64,000 nt of DNA from DASYTH01 sp035762905 (GCF_035762905.1 NZ_DASUCC010000156.1:28992-92991); one strand, 5' to 3'; positions 42,056-51,454 are shown, counted from the first letter of the stretch. Numbers and translations are program-made. Notes: a model not told the origin generated them from the letters alone.

Positions 42056-42958
42056 GTGGCGGAGCGCAGCTGGACCCCCGGGTTCGTCCTCGATCTGCCC
42101 GCCCTGCTGGCCCCGCTGCGCCGCGGTGGCGGCGATCCGGCGTTTCGCCGGGACGGCACCGGGATCGTCTGGCTGGTGAGCAACACCACGGCCGGCGTTG
42201 GCACGCTGGCGGTGCGCCGGGCCGGTGGCGCGGTGCTGGCCAGCGCGTGGGGGCCGGGCGCGGACGAGTTGCTCGGCGGGCTGCCGGCGCTGCTCGGCGA
42301 CGGCGACGACGACAGCGACTTCCAGGCCCACCATCCACTGGTGGCCGAGACGAGGAGACGACTTCCGGGGCTGCGGCTGGGGTCGGTCGGGCGGGTGTGG
42401 GACGTGCTGTTCGCCGCCGTGCTGGAGCAGAAGGTGACCGGCTACGAGGCCAGACGGTCGTGGCGGGAGCTGTGCCGCCGGTTCGGCACGCCGGCTCCCG
42501 GCCCGGCGCCGGCCGGGATGGCCGCGCCGCCGACGCCGCGCGCGGTGCTCGGCATCGCCGACTGGGAGTGGCACCGGGCCGGCCTTGACGGGGCCCGCAG
42601 GCGCACGCTGATCGCGGCCGCGCAGGTGGCCCACCGGCTGGAGGGCGCGGTCGCGCTGCGCGGCGAGCCGGGCCGGGCGCTGCTGCGCAAGGTCCCCGGA
42701 ATCGGGGTGTGGACCGCCGCCGAGATCGCCCAGCGCGCCTGGGGGGACGCCGACGCGGTCAGCGTCGGCGACTTCCACATCCCGTCGATCGTCGGCTACG
42801 CCCTTGTGGGCCACAAGCTCGACGACGACGGCATGCTCGAGGTGCTCGCCCCGTACGCCCCGCACCGGCACCGGGCGGTCCGCTACATCGAGGCGAGCGG
42901 CTTCCGCAAACCCCGGTTCGGCCCCCGGTACGCGGGCCGGGACTACCGGTCGATGTAG
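42056..42958 (+). CDS. DNA-3-methyladenine glycosylase, AlkA-like
   Basis: A 300-residue base-excision repair glycosylase of the HhH-GPD superfamily. The helix-hairpin-helix is VPGIGVWTAAEIAQRAWG and the catalytic Asp is in GDFHIP; FAAVLEQKVTGYEARRSW fits the AlkA core. The N-terminal 90 residues may replace the AlkA beta domain. It is transcribed divergently from manC and overlaps the convergent NUDIX gene by 16 bp. Confidence 0.85.
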   Translation: MAERSWTPGFVLDLPALLAPLRRGGGDPAFRRDGTGIVWLVSNTTAGVGTLAVRRAGGAVLASAWGPGADELLGGLPALLGDGDDDSDFQAHHPLVAETRRRLPGLRLGSVGRVWDVLFAAVLEQKVTGYEARRSWRELCRRFGTPAPGPAPAGMAAPPTPRAVLGIADWEWHRAGLDGARRRTLIAAAQVAHRLEGAVALRGEPGRALLRKVPGIGVWTAAEIAQRAWGDADAVSVGDFHIPSIVGYALVGHKLDDDGMLEVLAPYAPHRHRAVRYIEASGFRKPRFGPRYAGRDYRSM

Positions 42959-43491
42959 GACGCCGCGGCGAGCATCGCCGGCAGGCCGGAGCTTCCGGTG
43001 GGGTCCGGCGGCAGCGCGTGCACCGGCCACCACTGCAGGTCCAGCGACTCCGCGCTGCGCACCGGTTCGGCGCCGGCCGGGGCGCGCAGCCGGAACCGGA
43101 CGTCGAAGTGCCGGGTGGGCACGCCGAGCGAGCAGGTGATCGGGTGCACGTCGACGTGCACCGGGCCGGACTCCACCCGCAGGCCGGGAATGCCGGACTC
43201 CTCGACGGCCTCGCGCAGCGCGGCGCCGGCCAGCGTCCGGTCGTCCGGTTCGCAGTGCCCGCCGAGCTGCAGCCAGGCACCCACCCGGGGGTGCAGGGTG
43301 AGCAGCACCTGCTCGCCGGTCGCGGAGAGCACCACGGCGGAGGCGGTGATGTGCCCGGGCGCGCAGGACCGCTGGCAGGCATCCGGCCGGGCGGCCAGGA
43401 AACCCAGAAACGCCTGGCGCAGCGACTCCTGGTCGGGTGCGGCCGGACGCCAGCGGGTCAGCTTCGCCACCGCGTCGGCGTGCAGCGTCAC
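42943..43491 (-). CDS. NUDIX hydrolase
   Basis: A 182-residue protein with a NUDIX box GGHCEPDDRTLAGAALREAV then EESGI. The preceding HITASAVVLS and LLTLHPRVGAWLQLGGH are typical. The GTG at 43491 overlaps the fbiB stop as GTGA, so it is coupled to the F420 operon. A role in nucleotide clean-up or F420 precursor metabolism is possible but not shown. Confidence 0.85.
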   Translation of the reverse strand: MTLHADAVAKLTRWRPAAPDQESLRQAFLGFLAARPDACQRSCAPGHITASAVVLSATGEQVLLTLHPRVGAWLQLGGHCEPDDRTLAGAALREAVEESGIPGLRVESGPVHVDVHPITCSLGVPTRHFDVRFRLRAPAGAEPVRSAESLDLQWWPVHALPPDPTGSSGLPAMLAAASYIDR

Positions 43492-44831
43492 CGGATCACC
43501 AGCCGGTCGGCCGGGTCGGCCGGCACCCGGGGCGCGAGTGGTCCGGCGGCGGGATGGCCGATCGCCACCGCGCCGAGCGGTTCCCAGTCGGCCGGCAGCT
43601 CGAGCACCTCGCGCACCACGGGCGCGCAGAAGATCGTCGAGGAGACCCAGCACGACCCGAGGCCCTCGGCGGCCAGCGCCACCAGCAGACCCTGCACCGC
43701 GGCGCCGCCGGCCACGGTGAACATGATCCGTTCGGCTCCGGCCCGCCGGGCGTCCGGATAGTCGTGCGCCCCGGCCATGACCAGGAACGGCAGCACGATC
43801 TCCGGCGCGCCGTAGAGCAGATCGCCGCGCCGCACCCGGTGCTCGACCCCCTCGGCCGGCATCCCGTCGGCGCGCAGGTCGGCCCGCCACGCCTCGCGCA
43901 TGGCGTCCAGCAGCCGGGCCCGCCGGGCCCGGTCGGCCAGGTGCACGAACCGGACCGGCCGGGTGTGGTGCGGGGCCGGTGCGGACAGCGCGGCCGCGAC
44001 GGCCCGGCGCAGCGCCCCCTCGTCCACCGGAGTGTCGTCGAACTCGCGGATCGACCGGCGCAGCAGCACGGCCTCCCGCCGGCCCTGCGCGATCGCCGCG
44101 TCGGCGCCGAGCCGGAACAGGTCGTCGGCCACCGGCCGGACCAGATCCCTTGCCACGCCGGGGTTCGCCCCGATCCGCAGGCCGCGCACGACGGCCACCG
44201 GAACGCCGCCGAGCTTGCCCTTCACCAGGTCGGCGGCGGCCGCCACCTCGTCGGCCACGGCCACCTCGGTGACCTCCAGCTCGTTGCCCTGCGGGTCGAT
44301 CTGGCCGGCGTAGCGGTGCAGCACCTCGAGCCCGGAGACGCCGATCGCCACGTCGGTCTGCCCGATCCGCCAGGCCCGGCCCATCGTGTCGGTGATCACC
44401 ACGGCCACCTCGACGCCGAGCCGCTCGCGCAACCCGTTGCGCAGCGCCAGCGCCGAGGCGTCCGGATCGGCCGGCAACAGCGCCAGCTCGTCACCGGCCA
44501 CATTGGACGCGTCGACCCCGGACGCGGCCTGCACGATGCCGAGCCGGTTCTCGGTGATCAGGGTCCGGCCCCGGCTGGCGAGCACCCGCACCGCCTCGTC
44601 CAGCACCAGCTTGCGCCGGGCGTCGTCGCGCGCCTCCTTCTCGGACGGCACGGCGATCAGCTGGCCCTCGATCTTGGAAACGATCTTGCTGGTCACCACC
44701 ACGATGTCGCCGGAGCGCAGCCAGCGGGCGGCGCGGGCGATGGCGCCGGTCAGATCGTCGCCGGGCCGGAACTCGGGCAGCCCCTCGACCGGCAGGATCT
44801 CCAGCTTCCCCGGCGCGGCGTGGTCAGCCAT
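43488..44831 (-). CDS. fbiB: coenzyme F420:L-glutamate ligase, bifunctional FbiB
   Basis: FbiB reduces dehydro-F420-0 and adds the gamma-linked glutamates. The 447-residue protein joins a CofE ligase domain (about 1-240: TSKIVSKIEGQLI, ITDTMGRAWRIGQTDVAIG, LIGA-like LRIGANPGVARDLV) to a nitroreductase-like domain (about 245-447: LRRSIREFDDTPVD, FTVAGGAAVQGLLVALAAEG, GSCWVSSTIF). Both are full length. It overlaps fbiA by 8 bp upstream and a NUDIX gene downstream. Confidence 0.93.
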   Translation of the reverse strand: MADHAAPGKLEILPVEGLPEFRPGDDLTGAIARAARWLRSGDIVVVTSKIVSKIEGQLIAVPSEKEARDDARRKLVLDEAVRVLASRGRTLITENRLGIVQAASGVDASNVAGDELALLPADPDASALALRNGLRERLGVEVAVVITDTMGRAWRIGQTDVAIGVSGLEVLHRYAGQIDPQGNELEVTEVAVADEVAAAADLVKGKLGGVPVAVVRGLRIGANPGVARDLVRPVADDLFRLGADAAIAQGRREAVLLRRSIREFDDTPVDEGALRRAVAAALSAPAPHHTRPVRFVHLADRARRARLLDAMREAWRADLRADGMPAEGVEHRVRRGDLLYGAPEIVLPFLVMAGAHDYPDARRAGAERIMFTVAGGAAVQGLLVALAAEGLGSCWVSSTIFCAPVVREVLELPADWEPLGAVAIGHPAAGPLAPRVPADPADRLVIR

Positions 44832-45804
44832 GGGTGATCCCGGCCAGCTCGAACGCGGCCCGCACCATCTCGGCGGTGGCGTCCACCGACGACATCAGCA
44901 GCGGCACCGAGCGCACCGCGACGCCGGGCACGTCCGCGGTGTCCGTGGCGTGCACCAGCCAGCCGTCCAGCACCCCGGCAGCCGACCGGGCACCGTAGTG
45001 CCGGCCAACCGCCTGCGCCGTCGTCTCGACGCCGATCGCGGCCAGGCAGGCGTCGGCCATGCCGCGCACCGGGCGGTCCTGCACGATCGGCGACACGCCG
45101 ACCACCGGGGCCTCGGTCTTGGCCAGCGCGGTGCGCAGCCCCGGGACGGCGAGCACGGTGCCGATGCTGACCACCGGGTTGGACGGCGCGAGCAGCACCA
45201 CGTCCGCCGCGGTGATCGCCTCGACCACGCCGGGCGCCGGGTTCGCCTCGTCCGCGCCGACCGGCACGATCGAGTGCGCCGGCAGCGCGGCCTTGTGCCG
45301 CACCCACCACTCCTGGAAGTGCACGGCGGTGCGCTCGCCGGTGTCCGGGTCGTCCACCACCACGTGCGTCTCGACCCGGTCGTCGGACATCGGCAGCAGC
45401 CGCACGCCGGGCCGCCAGCGGTCGCACAGCGCCTCGGTGACCGCGGAGAGCGGGTAGCCGGCGCGCAGCATCCGGGACCGGATCAGGTGCGTGGCGAGGT
45501 CCTTGTCGCCCAACCCGAACCAGTCCGGGTCGGCCCCGTAGGCGGCCAGCTCGTCCTTGACCACCCAGCTCTCCCCGGTGCGCCCCCAGCCGCGCTCCTG
45601 GTCGATGCCGCCGCCCAGGGTGTACATGCAGGTGTCCAGGTCGGGGCAGACGCGCAGGCCGTGCAGCCAGATGTCGTCGCCGGTGTTGACGATCGCGGTG
45701 ATCTCGTGGTCCGCCGCGCCGGTCGCCGGCAGCCCGAGCGCCGCCTTCACCCCGAGCAGAAACCGGGCCCCACCGACCCCGCCGACGATGACGACCACCC
45801 TCAT
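44824..45804 (-). CDS. fbiA: 2-phospho-L-lactate transferase (CofD/FbiA)
   Basis: FbiA transfers the phospho-enolpyruvate or lactate moiety to Fo in F420 synthesis. The 326-residue protein has VVIVGGVGGARFLLG, IVNTGDDIWLHGLRVCPDLD, MSDDRVETHV and LLAPSNPVVSIGTVLAVPG, all diagnostic. The order fbiA-fbiB matches mycobacteria. It begins the operon fbiA-fbiB-NUDIX. Confidence 0.95.
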   Translation of the reverse strand: MRVVVIVGGVGGARFLLGVKAALGLPATGAADHEITAIVNTGDDIWLHGLRVCPDLDTCMYTLGGGIDQERGWGRTGESWVVKDELAAYGADPDWFGLGDKDLATHLIRSRMLRAGYPLSAVTEALCDRWRPGVRLLPMSDDRVETHVVVDDPDTGERTAVHFQEWWVRHKAALPAHSIVPVGADEANPAPGVVEAITAADVVLLAPSNPVVSIGTVLAVPGLRTALAKTEAPVVGVSPIVQDRPVRGMADACLAAIGVETTAQAVGRHYGARSAAGVLDGWLVHATDTADVPGVAVRSVPLLMSSVDATAEMVRAAFELAGITHG

Positions 45805-45839
45805 GGCGGCGATCCTGCCACGCGGTGCCGAACCGCCTA

Positions 45840-46601
45840 CTAGCGCAGCCAGAAGAAGAAGATCGCGCTCCCGTTCTCGGCCCAGCCGACGTCGCCGCCG
45901 ATGGCCTCGAACACGAGGTCGGCCACCGCGAAGAAGGCCCGGCCGACGTCCGGGATGCCGATCAGGACGGCGAACAGGACCAGCGGCGCCCACGGTCGGG
46001 CCTTGGCGCCGAACCGCTGGGCCGCCGGGGAAAGGTACGGCTCGATCGCGCCCCAGCCGTCCAGGCCGGGGATCGGCAGGATGTTCAGCACGAACGCGAG
46101 AACCTGCAACGAAGCCAGGAACGACAGCGCGTAGGTGAGGCCGGTGCTCGGATCGAACGCCTCGATCGAGAAGATCAGCAGTCCGCCGAGGGCGAGGTTG
46201 GCCAGCGGCCCGGCGAGGGAGACCATCGTCTCGACCGCCTTGGAGCGCAAGGCGTAGTGGTTGATCCACACCGCGCCGCCGGGCAGCGGGATGCCGCCGA
46301 TCGCGAGGAACACCAACGGGATCACCAGGCTCAGCACGGGATCGGTGTACTTGCGCGGATCCAGGGTCAGGTAGCCCTTGAACAGCACCTCGCGGTCGCC
46401 GCCGCGGAACGCCACGAACGCGTGCCCGAACTCGTGCAGGCACAGGGAGACGCACCAGCCGCCGAGCACGAGGAGCACGGTTCCGGCGGTGACCGTGACG
46501 CCGGTCAGGTCCTCGCCGACGGCGACCAGCACGCCGCCGACGATCGTGATGGCGAGGAGGCCGAGGAAGACGGGAGACGGGCGCACCAGAGATCGCTGCA
46601 C
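45840..46601 (-). CDS. site-2-protease-like (M50) intramembrane metalloprotease
   Basis: A 253-residue membrane protein with about six hydrophobic segments. The zinc site is HEFGH (about residue 56) and the second motif is LPIPGLDGWG, with the Asp ligand. MVSLAGPLANLALGGLL is typical of the M50 family. Substrates are unknown; such proteases often cleave anti-sigma factors. Its stop lies 36 bp upstream (left to right) of the fbiA start region, so it could head that operon. Confidence 0.85.
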   Translation of the reverse strand: MQRSLVRPSPVFLGLLAITIVGGVLVAVGEDLTGVTVTAGTVLLVLGGWCVSLCLHEFGHAFVAFRGGDREVLFKGYLTLDPRKYTDPVLSLVIPLVFLAIGGIPLPGGAVWINHYALRSKAVETMVSLAGPLANLALGGLLIFSIEAFDPSTGLTYALSFLASLQVLAFVLNILPIPGLDGWGAIEPYLSPAAQRFGAKARPWAPLVLFAVLIGIPDVGRAFFAVADLVFEAIGGDVGWAENGSAIFFFWLR

Positions 46602-46703
46602 GAGACCAGTCTGTCAGTTGCCCGATCGGGCATTTCGGCACCTCGGCGGGCCGGCCGAAGGTGTCATGATCGCTATACCCCATCACCCACATAGGTGCCG
46701 GGC

Positions 46704-46732
46704 TTGACTCGCCGAGATCACACGAGTGTAAT
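46704..46732 (+). promoter_or_regulatory. canonical promoter upstream of whiB (TTGACT, 17 bp, TGTAAT)
   Basis: TTGACT (46704-46709) and TGTAAT (46727-46732) are separated by exactly 17 bp, near the housekeeping-sigma ideal. The palindrome ACACGAGTGT overlaps the -10 box and could bind a regulator. It lies about 80 bp before the whiB start. Confidence 0.7.
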
Positions 46733-46814
46733 CACACCGATGTCATTCGCCGCCGAAGGCGCGCGGGTGGTGTCCGCCGGCCGGGGAGTGCGAAAGGCGA
46801 GGAGGCGGACCTAG

Positions 46815-47141
46815 GTGTTCGGAATCATCGGTATGACCACCGACGGGAGTCGCGTCGTGGAGTGGGGGGAACACCCTCTGGAGGAGCTGGGGGTGTTCGC
46901 CGAGCTCTTCGATGAGACGGAGGAGCAGGAGTGGCAGGAGCGCGCCCTGTGCGCGCAGACCGACCCCGAGGCGTTCTTCCCGGAGAAGGGCGGGTCCACC
47001 CGCGAGGCCAAGCGGATCTGCCAGGGCTGCGAGGTGCGCGCGGAGTGCCTGGAGTACGCCCTGGCCCATGACGAGCGGTTCGGCATCTGGGGCGGCCTGT
47101 CCGAGCGGGAACGGCGGCGGCTGAAGAAGCGCGCCGGGTAG
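46815..47141 (+). CDS. whiB2: WhiB-family iron-sulfur regulator (WhiB2/WhmD-like)
   Basis: A 108-residue WhiB protein. The [4Fe-4S] ligands are ALCAQ, then ICQGC and ECLEYA; the following GIWGGLSERERRRLKKR is the G[I/V]WGG turn and basic DNA-binding tail. Synteny (fbiA on one side, DUF3499 and manB on the other) identifies it with WhiB2, which controls septation. GTG 46815 has AGGAGG upstream at slightly long spacing; ATG 46833 is a possible alternative. A strong promoter lies upstream. Confidence 0.92.
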   Translation: MFGIIGMTTDGSRVVEWGEHPLEELGVFAELFDETEEQEWQERALCAQTDPEAFFPEKGGSTREAKRICQGCEVRAECLEYALAHDERFGIWGGLSERERRRLKKRAG

Positions 47142-47181
47142 CTACCGGCGGGTTCGCTGCCCGCATGGCAGTCTTGCGCGG

Positions 47182-50100
47182 GTGCCCCGTTTACGTGCCC
47201 CGATGCCGGCGCTGCGCACGGCGCCCGTGCTCGCGGTACTGGTCTGTCACGACGGGGAGCGGTGGTTACCCGAGGCGCTTTCCGCGCTGCGCCGGTCGGC
47301 GCCGCGCCCCCGGCACCTGCTCGCGGTCGACACCGGTTCCACCGACGGGACCCCACGGCTGCTGGCCGACGCCGCCGAGGGCGACGACCGGGTGCTCGAC
47401 GGGGTGCTCACGCTGCCGCGGGACACCGGTTTCGCCGCCGCCGTGCACGCGGCCGTGGCGGCCGCGCTGGACCGCTGGGGTGACCCGGGCGGCTGGATCT
47501 GGGTGCTGCACGACGACTGCGCGCCGGACCGGGACTGCCTGGCCAACCTGCTGATCGCCGCCGACCTGGCGCCGTCGGTGGGTGTGCTCGGGCCGATCGC
47601 GCTGGACTGGACCGATCCCCGGGTGGTGCTGGAGGCCGGCCTGTCCACCGATGCCGCCGGTCACCGGCAGACCGGGCTGGGCCAGGCGGAGCTGGCCCGG
47701 CACTTCGAGCAGAGCACCGAGGTGCTGGCGATGTCCTCGGCCGGGCTGCTGGTGCGCCGCGAGCTGTGGCAGCGGCTCGACGGGTTCGACCGGGCCATCC
47801 CGGCGATGCGCGAGGACGTCGACTTCGGCTGGCGGGCCAACCGGGCCGGCGAGCTGGTGCTGTGCGTGCCGGCGGCCCGGCTGCGGCACGCGTGCGCGGT
47901 CACCGCCGGGGAGCGTGGCCTGGACGTCGGTCCGGCCGGGCTCGGCTCGGCGCCGCGGGTCCTCGACCGGGCCTACGGGTTGCGCACGTTCCTGGTGAAC
48001 TGTCCGACACCGGCGTTCCTGCTCGGGCTGCCCCGGCTGACCGTGCTGTGCCTGCTGCGCGCGCTCGGGTTCGCCGTGCTGCGCCGGCTTGGCGATGCCC
48101 GGGCGGAGCTGCGCGCGCTGGGCTACCTGCTCGGCGGGCACGCGGGGCTGCGGGAGGCCCGGGCCGCCCGCCGCGCGGCCGGTCAGTCCGGGTCCGTGCG
48201 CGGCCTGTTCACCAGCCGGTTCACCCGGCTGCGCAACGGGGTGCGGGCCGGGCTGGCCCAACTCGTGCGCCGCCGGGTCGAGCAGGACGCGGCACTCGGC
48301 GAGCCGGACCCGGACGCGGTGTGGCTGGCGCCGGAGGGCCAGGAGCCGCCGCGCCGTCCGGTCGGGCCGCAGGCGCTGCCGGCCGGGGTCACCGGCCGCC
48401 CCCGCCGCCCGGCCGGCCTGCGCCGGCCGGCCACCGCGGTGGCGGTCGCGCTGCCGGCACCGGACCGGCCGCGCCCGTCCCCGTTCCGCCGGGACGGCTC
48501 CGGCCCGCCGCAACCCGACCTGCTGCTGGTCCAGGTCAGCCGGGGCCGGCTGGTCCGCGAGGTGTTGCTGGCCCCGCCGCTGCTGCTTCTGCTCGGCCTG
48601 GCCGGGATCGGGCTGCTGGTCAACGCCGGCCGGCTCGGGCTGGACCTGGCCGGCGGGCGGCTGCTCCCGGTGCCCGGGCTGCCCGAGGTCTGGTCGGAGT
48701 ACGTGGCCACCTGGCATCCGGTGACCGGCGGCACCGCGGCCCCGGCCCCGGCCGCGCTTGCCCTGCTCGGCGGCCTTGGCACGGTGCTCGCCTTCGCCGG
48801 TGGCGCGCCGGCCGCGGTCGCCCTGCTGCTGCTCGTCGACCTGCCGCTCGCCGGGCTGTCCGGGTACGTCGCGACCCGGCGGCTCCCGGTCCGGCGCTGG
48901 GTGCGGGCGCTGGTCGCCGCCGGCTACGCGCTGCTCCCGCCGGCCACCGCGGCGGTGGCCCAGGGCCGGCTGGACGTGGTCGTGGTGCACGTCCTGCTGC
49001 CCGCCGTCGTGGCCGGGATCACCAGCCTGTTCGTCCGGTTCCGCACCGCCGCGGGCGGCACGAACTGGCTGTCCACCGCGGCCGGCACCGCGCTCGGGCT
49101 GGCCGCGATCGGCGCGTTCGCACCGCTGGTGCACCTGATGCTGATGCTCTACGCGCTCGGCGGGTTCGTGCTCGTGCCGGGCCGCCGCGGGCAGGGCGGA
49201 CGCCGGGTGGTGGCGCTGTTCATGCTGGTGCTGATGCCGTTGGTGCTGCTGCTGCCCTGGCCGGCGGTGGTGATCCTGCATCCGGGCGTGGTGGCGCACG
49301 GGGTCGGCGGCTGGGTGGCCGAGCAGCCGGTGTCCCCGGTCGAGCTGATCGCCCTCGACCCGGGCGGGCCGGGCGCCGGTCCGCTGGTCGGGCTGGCCGT
49401 GCTGGCCGCGCTGCTGGCCGCGCTGGTGCTGCGGCCGCACCGGGCCATGCTGCCGCCGCTGATCCTGGTGCTGCTCGGGGTGCTCGCCGTCGTGGTGCTG
49501 CGGGCGTTCCCGGCGGTGCCGTTGACCGGCGGCCCGGCCGAGCACGGCTGGACCGGCGCCGGGCTGCTGATGGCCGGCTGGGGGATGCTGCTCGCGGTGC
49601 TCGCCGCGTGCCGACCCGGCGCGCAGCGCCCGGCGGCACTGCTCCGGGGCGCCGCCGCCGGGGCCGTGCTCGGGCTGGTGGGCCTGACCGCGGGCGTGCT
49701 GCTCGCCGGACCGGACGGCCCGCTGCGCTCCGGGGGCGGCCCGCGGCTGGCCGACACGTTGGCCAACGAGCTGATCCGCACCGGCCGGGCGGTGCTGGTG
49801 GTGCCCGGCGATGGCGGTCCGGTGCGGCAGGTCGCCGGCCGGCAGCCGCGGTTCGCCGACGACGACCTGGCGCCGGTGTCCGGCGCGACCACCCGGCTGT
49901 CCGCGCAGGCCGACGACCTGCGCTCGGCGGCACCGGAGCGGGTGCGGGCCGCGATCGCCGCGGCGGCCGCCGCCGGGGTGGTCTTCGTCGTGCTGCCGGA
50001 CTCCGGCACCGGCGACCGGGTCCGGGCCGCCGCAGGCGACCTGGTCAGCGCCGCACCGCCCACTTCGGACGGCCGGCCGGTGCTGCGGATCCAGCTGGCC

Positions 50101-50508
50101 GCCGGCGAGGTGGTGCTGCTCTCCCCGGAGCTGGCCCGGCAGGCCACCATCGGCGCGACCCCGCCGACCACGCTCGGAGTGGGCGGCCTGGTCCCGGTCG
50201 ACGCCGCGCCGCCGGAGGTCGCGGTGCGGGTCTCGGACGGTCCCGACGGCCGGCTGCTCGTGGTCGCCGCCGAGGAGGAGCCGGGCTGGCAGGCGACCGT
50301 GGACGGCCGGCCGGTCCCGGTGGGGCGGGCCTGGGGACACCTGGTCGCGGTGCAGATGCCGACCAGGTCGGCCGAGGTTCACGTGGAACAACCCGGCACC
50401 CTGCGCGCCGTCCTGCTCGTGGTCCAGGCCGCGGCCGTGCTGTTCACCCTGCTCACCGCCATCCCCGGGCGCCCGCGCCGGACCGCGGCGGCAGCCCGCG
50501 CACGGTGA
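47182..50508 (+). CDS. very large membrane glycosyltransferase (GT2 head)
   Basis: An 1108-residue protein. Residues 15-290 are a GT2 catalytic domain (VLVCHDGERWLPEALSAL, VDTGSTDGTPRLL, HDDCAPDRDCLANLL, REDVDFGWRANRAGEL). A Pro/Arg-rich linker follows (about 370-450), then roughly ten transmembrane segments (about 455-845), and a C-terminal extracytoplasmic domain of about 260 residues. This combination of GT-A head and long membrane region suggests synthesis and export of a glycan. Such genes sit beside whiB in many actinomycetes. The product is unknown. Confidence 0.82.
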   Translation: MPRLRAPMPALRTAPVLAVLVCHDGERWLPEALSALRRSAPRPRHLLAVDTGSTDGTPRLLADAAEGDDRVLDGVLTLPRDTGFAAAVHAAVAAALDRWGDPGGWIWVLHDDCAPDRDCLANLLIAADLAPSVGVLGPIALDWTDPRVVLEAGLSTDAAGHRQTGLGQAELARHFEQSTEVLAMSSAGLLVRRELWQRLDGFDRAIPAMREDVDFGWRANRAGELVLCVPAARLRHACAVTAGERGLDVGPAGLGSAPRVLDRAYGLRTFLVNCPTPAFLLGLPRLTVLCLLRALGFAVLRRLGDARAELRALGYLLGGHAGLREARAARRAAGQSGSVRGLFTSRFTRLRNGVRAGLAQLVRRRVEQDAALGEPDPDAVWLAPEGQEPPRRPVGPQALPAGVTGRPRRPAGLRRPATAVAVALPAPDRPRPSPFRRDGSGPPQPDLLLVQVSRGRLVREVLLAPPLLLLLGLAGIGLLVNAGRLGLDLAGGRLLPVPGLPEVWSEYVATWHPVTGGTAAPAPAALALLGGLGTVLAFAGGAPAAVALLLLVDLPLAGLSGYVATRRLPVRRWVRALVAAGYALLPPATAAVAQGRLDVVVVHVLLPAVVAGITSLFVRFRTAAGGTNWLSTAAGTALGLAAIGAFAPLVHLMLMLYALGGFVLVPGRRGQGGRRVVALFMLVLMPLVLLLPWPAVVILHPGVVAHGVGGWVAEQPVSPVELIALDPGGPGAGPLVGLAVLAALLAALVLRPHRAMLPPLILVLLGVLAVVVLRAFPAVPLTGGPAEHGWTGAGLLMAGWGMLLAVLAACRPGAQRPAALLRGAAAGAVLGLVGLTAGVLLAGPDGPLRSGGGPRLADTLANELIRTGRAVLVVPGDGGPVRQVAGRQPRFADDDLAPVSGATTRLSAQADDLRSAAPERVRAAIAAAAAAGVVFVVLPDSGTGDRVRAAAGDLVSAAPPTSDGRPVLRIQLAAGEVVLLSPELARQATIGATPPTTLGVGGLVPVDAAPPEVAVRVSDGPDGRLLVVAAEEEPGWQATVDGRPVPVGRAWGHLVAVQMPTRSAEVHVEQPGTLRAVLLVVQAAAVLFTLLTAIPGRPRRTAAAARAR

Positions 50509-50533
50509 CGGCGCGCGGAACCAGAAGGCGCGG

Positions 50534-51016
50534 TCAGGTCTCGCCCTCGATCGCGCCGGGGTCCAGCCCGAGGTAGCTCGCCACCTGCTCCACCAGCACC
50601 TCGTGCACCAGGTCGGCAAGGTCGGCGGCGTCCTTGGCGCGCGCCTCCAACGGGCGGCGGTACAGGACGATCCGCGCCCTGGTCGGCATGCCGCGCCGGT
50701 CCACCCCGGCCGGGACCAGCCGGGCCAGCGGCACGCCGGAGTCGGCGAGCACACCCTCGGGCGGGGTCTGGCTGCGCTCGACGCCGTCGACCTCCGGCAC
50801 GTCGTCCACGGCCACGTCGAGCTTGGTCAGCTCGGTGCGCCAGCGGGCCTCGATCGGCTCGAGCGCCTCCAGCACGAGGGCGTCGAAGCGCTGCGCGCGG
50901 GTGCTGGCGGCGGGCAGTGACGAGGGGAACAGCGAGCCGCGCAGACTACGGCCGTGCCGGTCGCGGGTCCGCCGGCTGCGTCGGCCCAGCTCCTGGTAAC
51001 CGCGGCCACTCACCAC
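50534..51016 (-). CDS. zincin-like metallopeptidase family protein
   Basis: A 160-residue protein of the metallopeptidase (zincin-like) family found beside DUF3499 and manB, matching Rv3259. The putative metal motif is degenerate: HEVLVEQVASYLG keeps HE but not the second His at HExxH spacing, so activity is doubtful. The first 30 residues are Arg-rich. GTG at 51016 has a TAGTCT box (minus strand, 51023-51028) 6 nt upstream, consistent with a leaderless message. Confidence 0.75.
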   Translation of the reverse strand: MVSGRGYQELGRRSRRTRDRHGRSLRGSLFPSSLPAASTRAQRFDALVLEALEPIEARWRTELTKLDVAVDDVPEVDGVERSQTPPEGVLADSGVPLARLVPAGVDRRGMPTRARIVLYRRPLEARAKDAADLADLVHEVLVEQVASYLGLDPGAIEGET

Positions 51017-51091
51017 GTCAGCAGACTACGCGGCCGGCGCTGCGGTGTGGCGGCGCAGCCGGGTCATGGCGAAGCGCTATCGTCACCGATC

Positions 51092-51454
51092 GTGCGGAGC
51101 GTGCGACGGTGTTCCCGGGCTGGTTGTGCCAACCCGGCGGTCGCCACACTCACCTACGCCTACGCCGACTCCACCGCGGTGGTCGGACCACTCGCCTCCT
51201 ACTCCGAGCCGCACAGCTACGACCTCTGCGAGGAGCACGCGCTGCGGCTGACCGCGCCGCGCGGCTGGGACGTGGTGCGCTACGACGGCGAGTTCGCCGC
51301 CCCCGAACCGTCCGTGGACGACCTGACCGCGCTGGCCGAGGCGGTGCGCGAGGCCGGCCGGGTGGACCGCCCGGTCGAGCAGCCCGACCCGGCCGACCCG
51401 TTGGGCGGCCGGCGCGGCCACCTGCGGGTGCTGCCCGATCCGGTCGGGGACTGA
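51092..51454 (+). CDS. DUF3499 family protein
   Basis: A 120-residue actinobacterial protein, the likely counterpart of Rv3258c. CSRAGCANPAVATLTYAYAD and YDLCEEHALRLTAPRGWDVVR show a Cys/Cys and Cys/His arrangement consistent with a small zinc-binding fold. The GTG at 51092 has a TATCGT box about 8 nt upstream; a second in-frame GTG lies at 51101. The role is unknown, but it always neighbours manB. Confidence 0.85.
   Translation: MRSVRRCSRAGCANPAVATLTYAYADSTAVVGPLASYSEPHSYDLCEEHALRLTAPRGWDVVRYDGEFAAPEPSVDDLTALAEAVREAGRVDRPVEQPDPADPLGGRRGHLRVLPDPVGD

Noticed and set aside
47266..50754. A 1162-codon open frame antisense to the large glycosyltransferase
   Set aside because: High-GC mirror frame: Arg/Gln/His/Pro-rich, no recognisable motif, while the plus strand has clear GT2 motifs and membrane helices.
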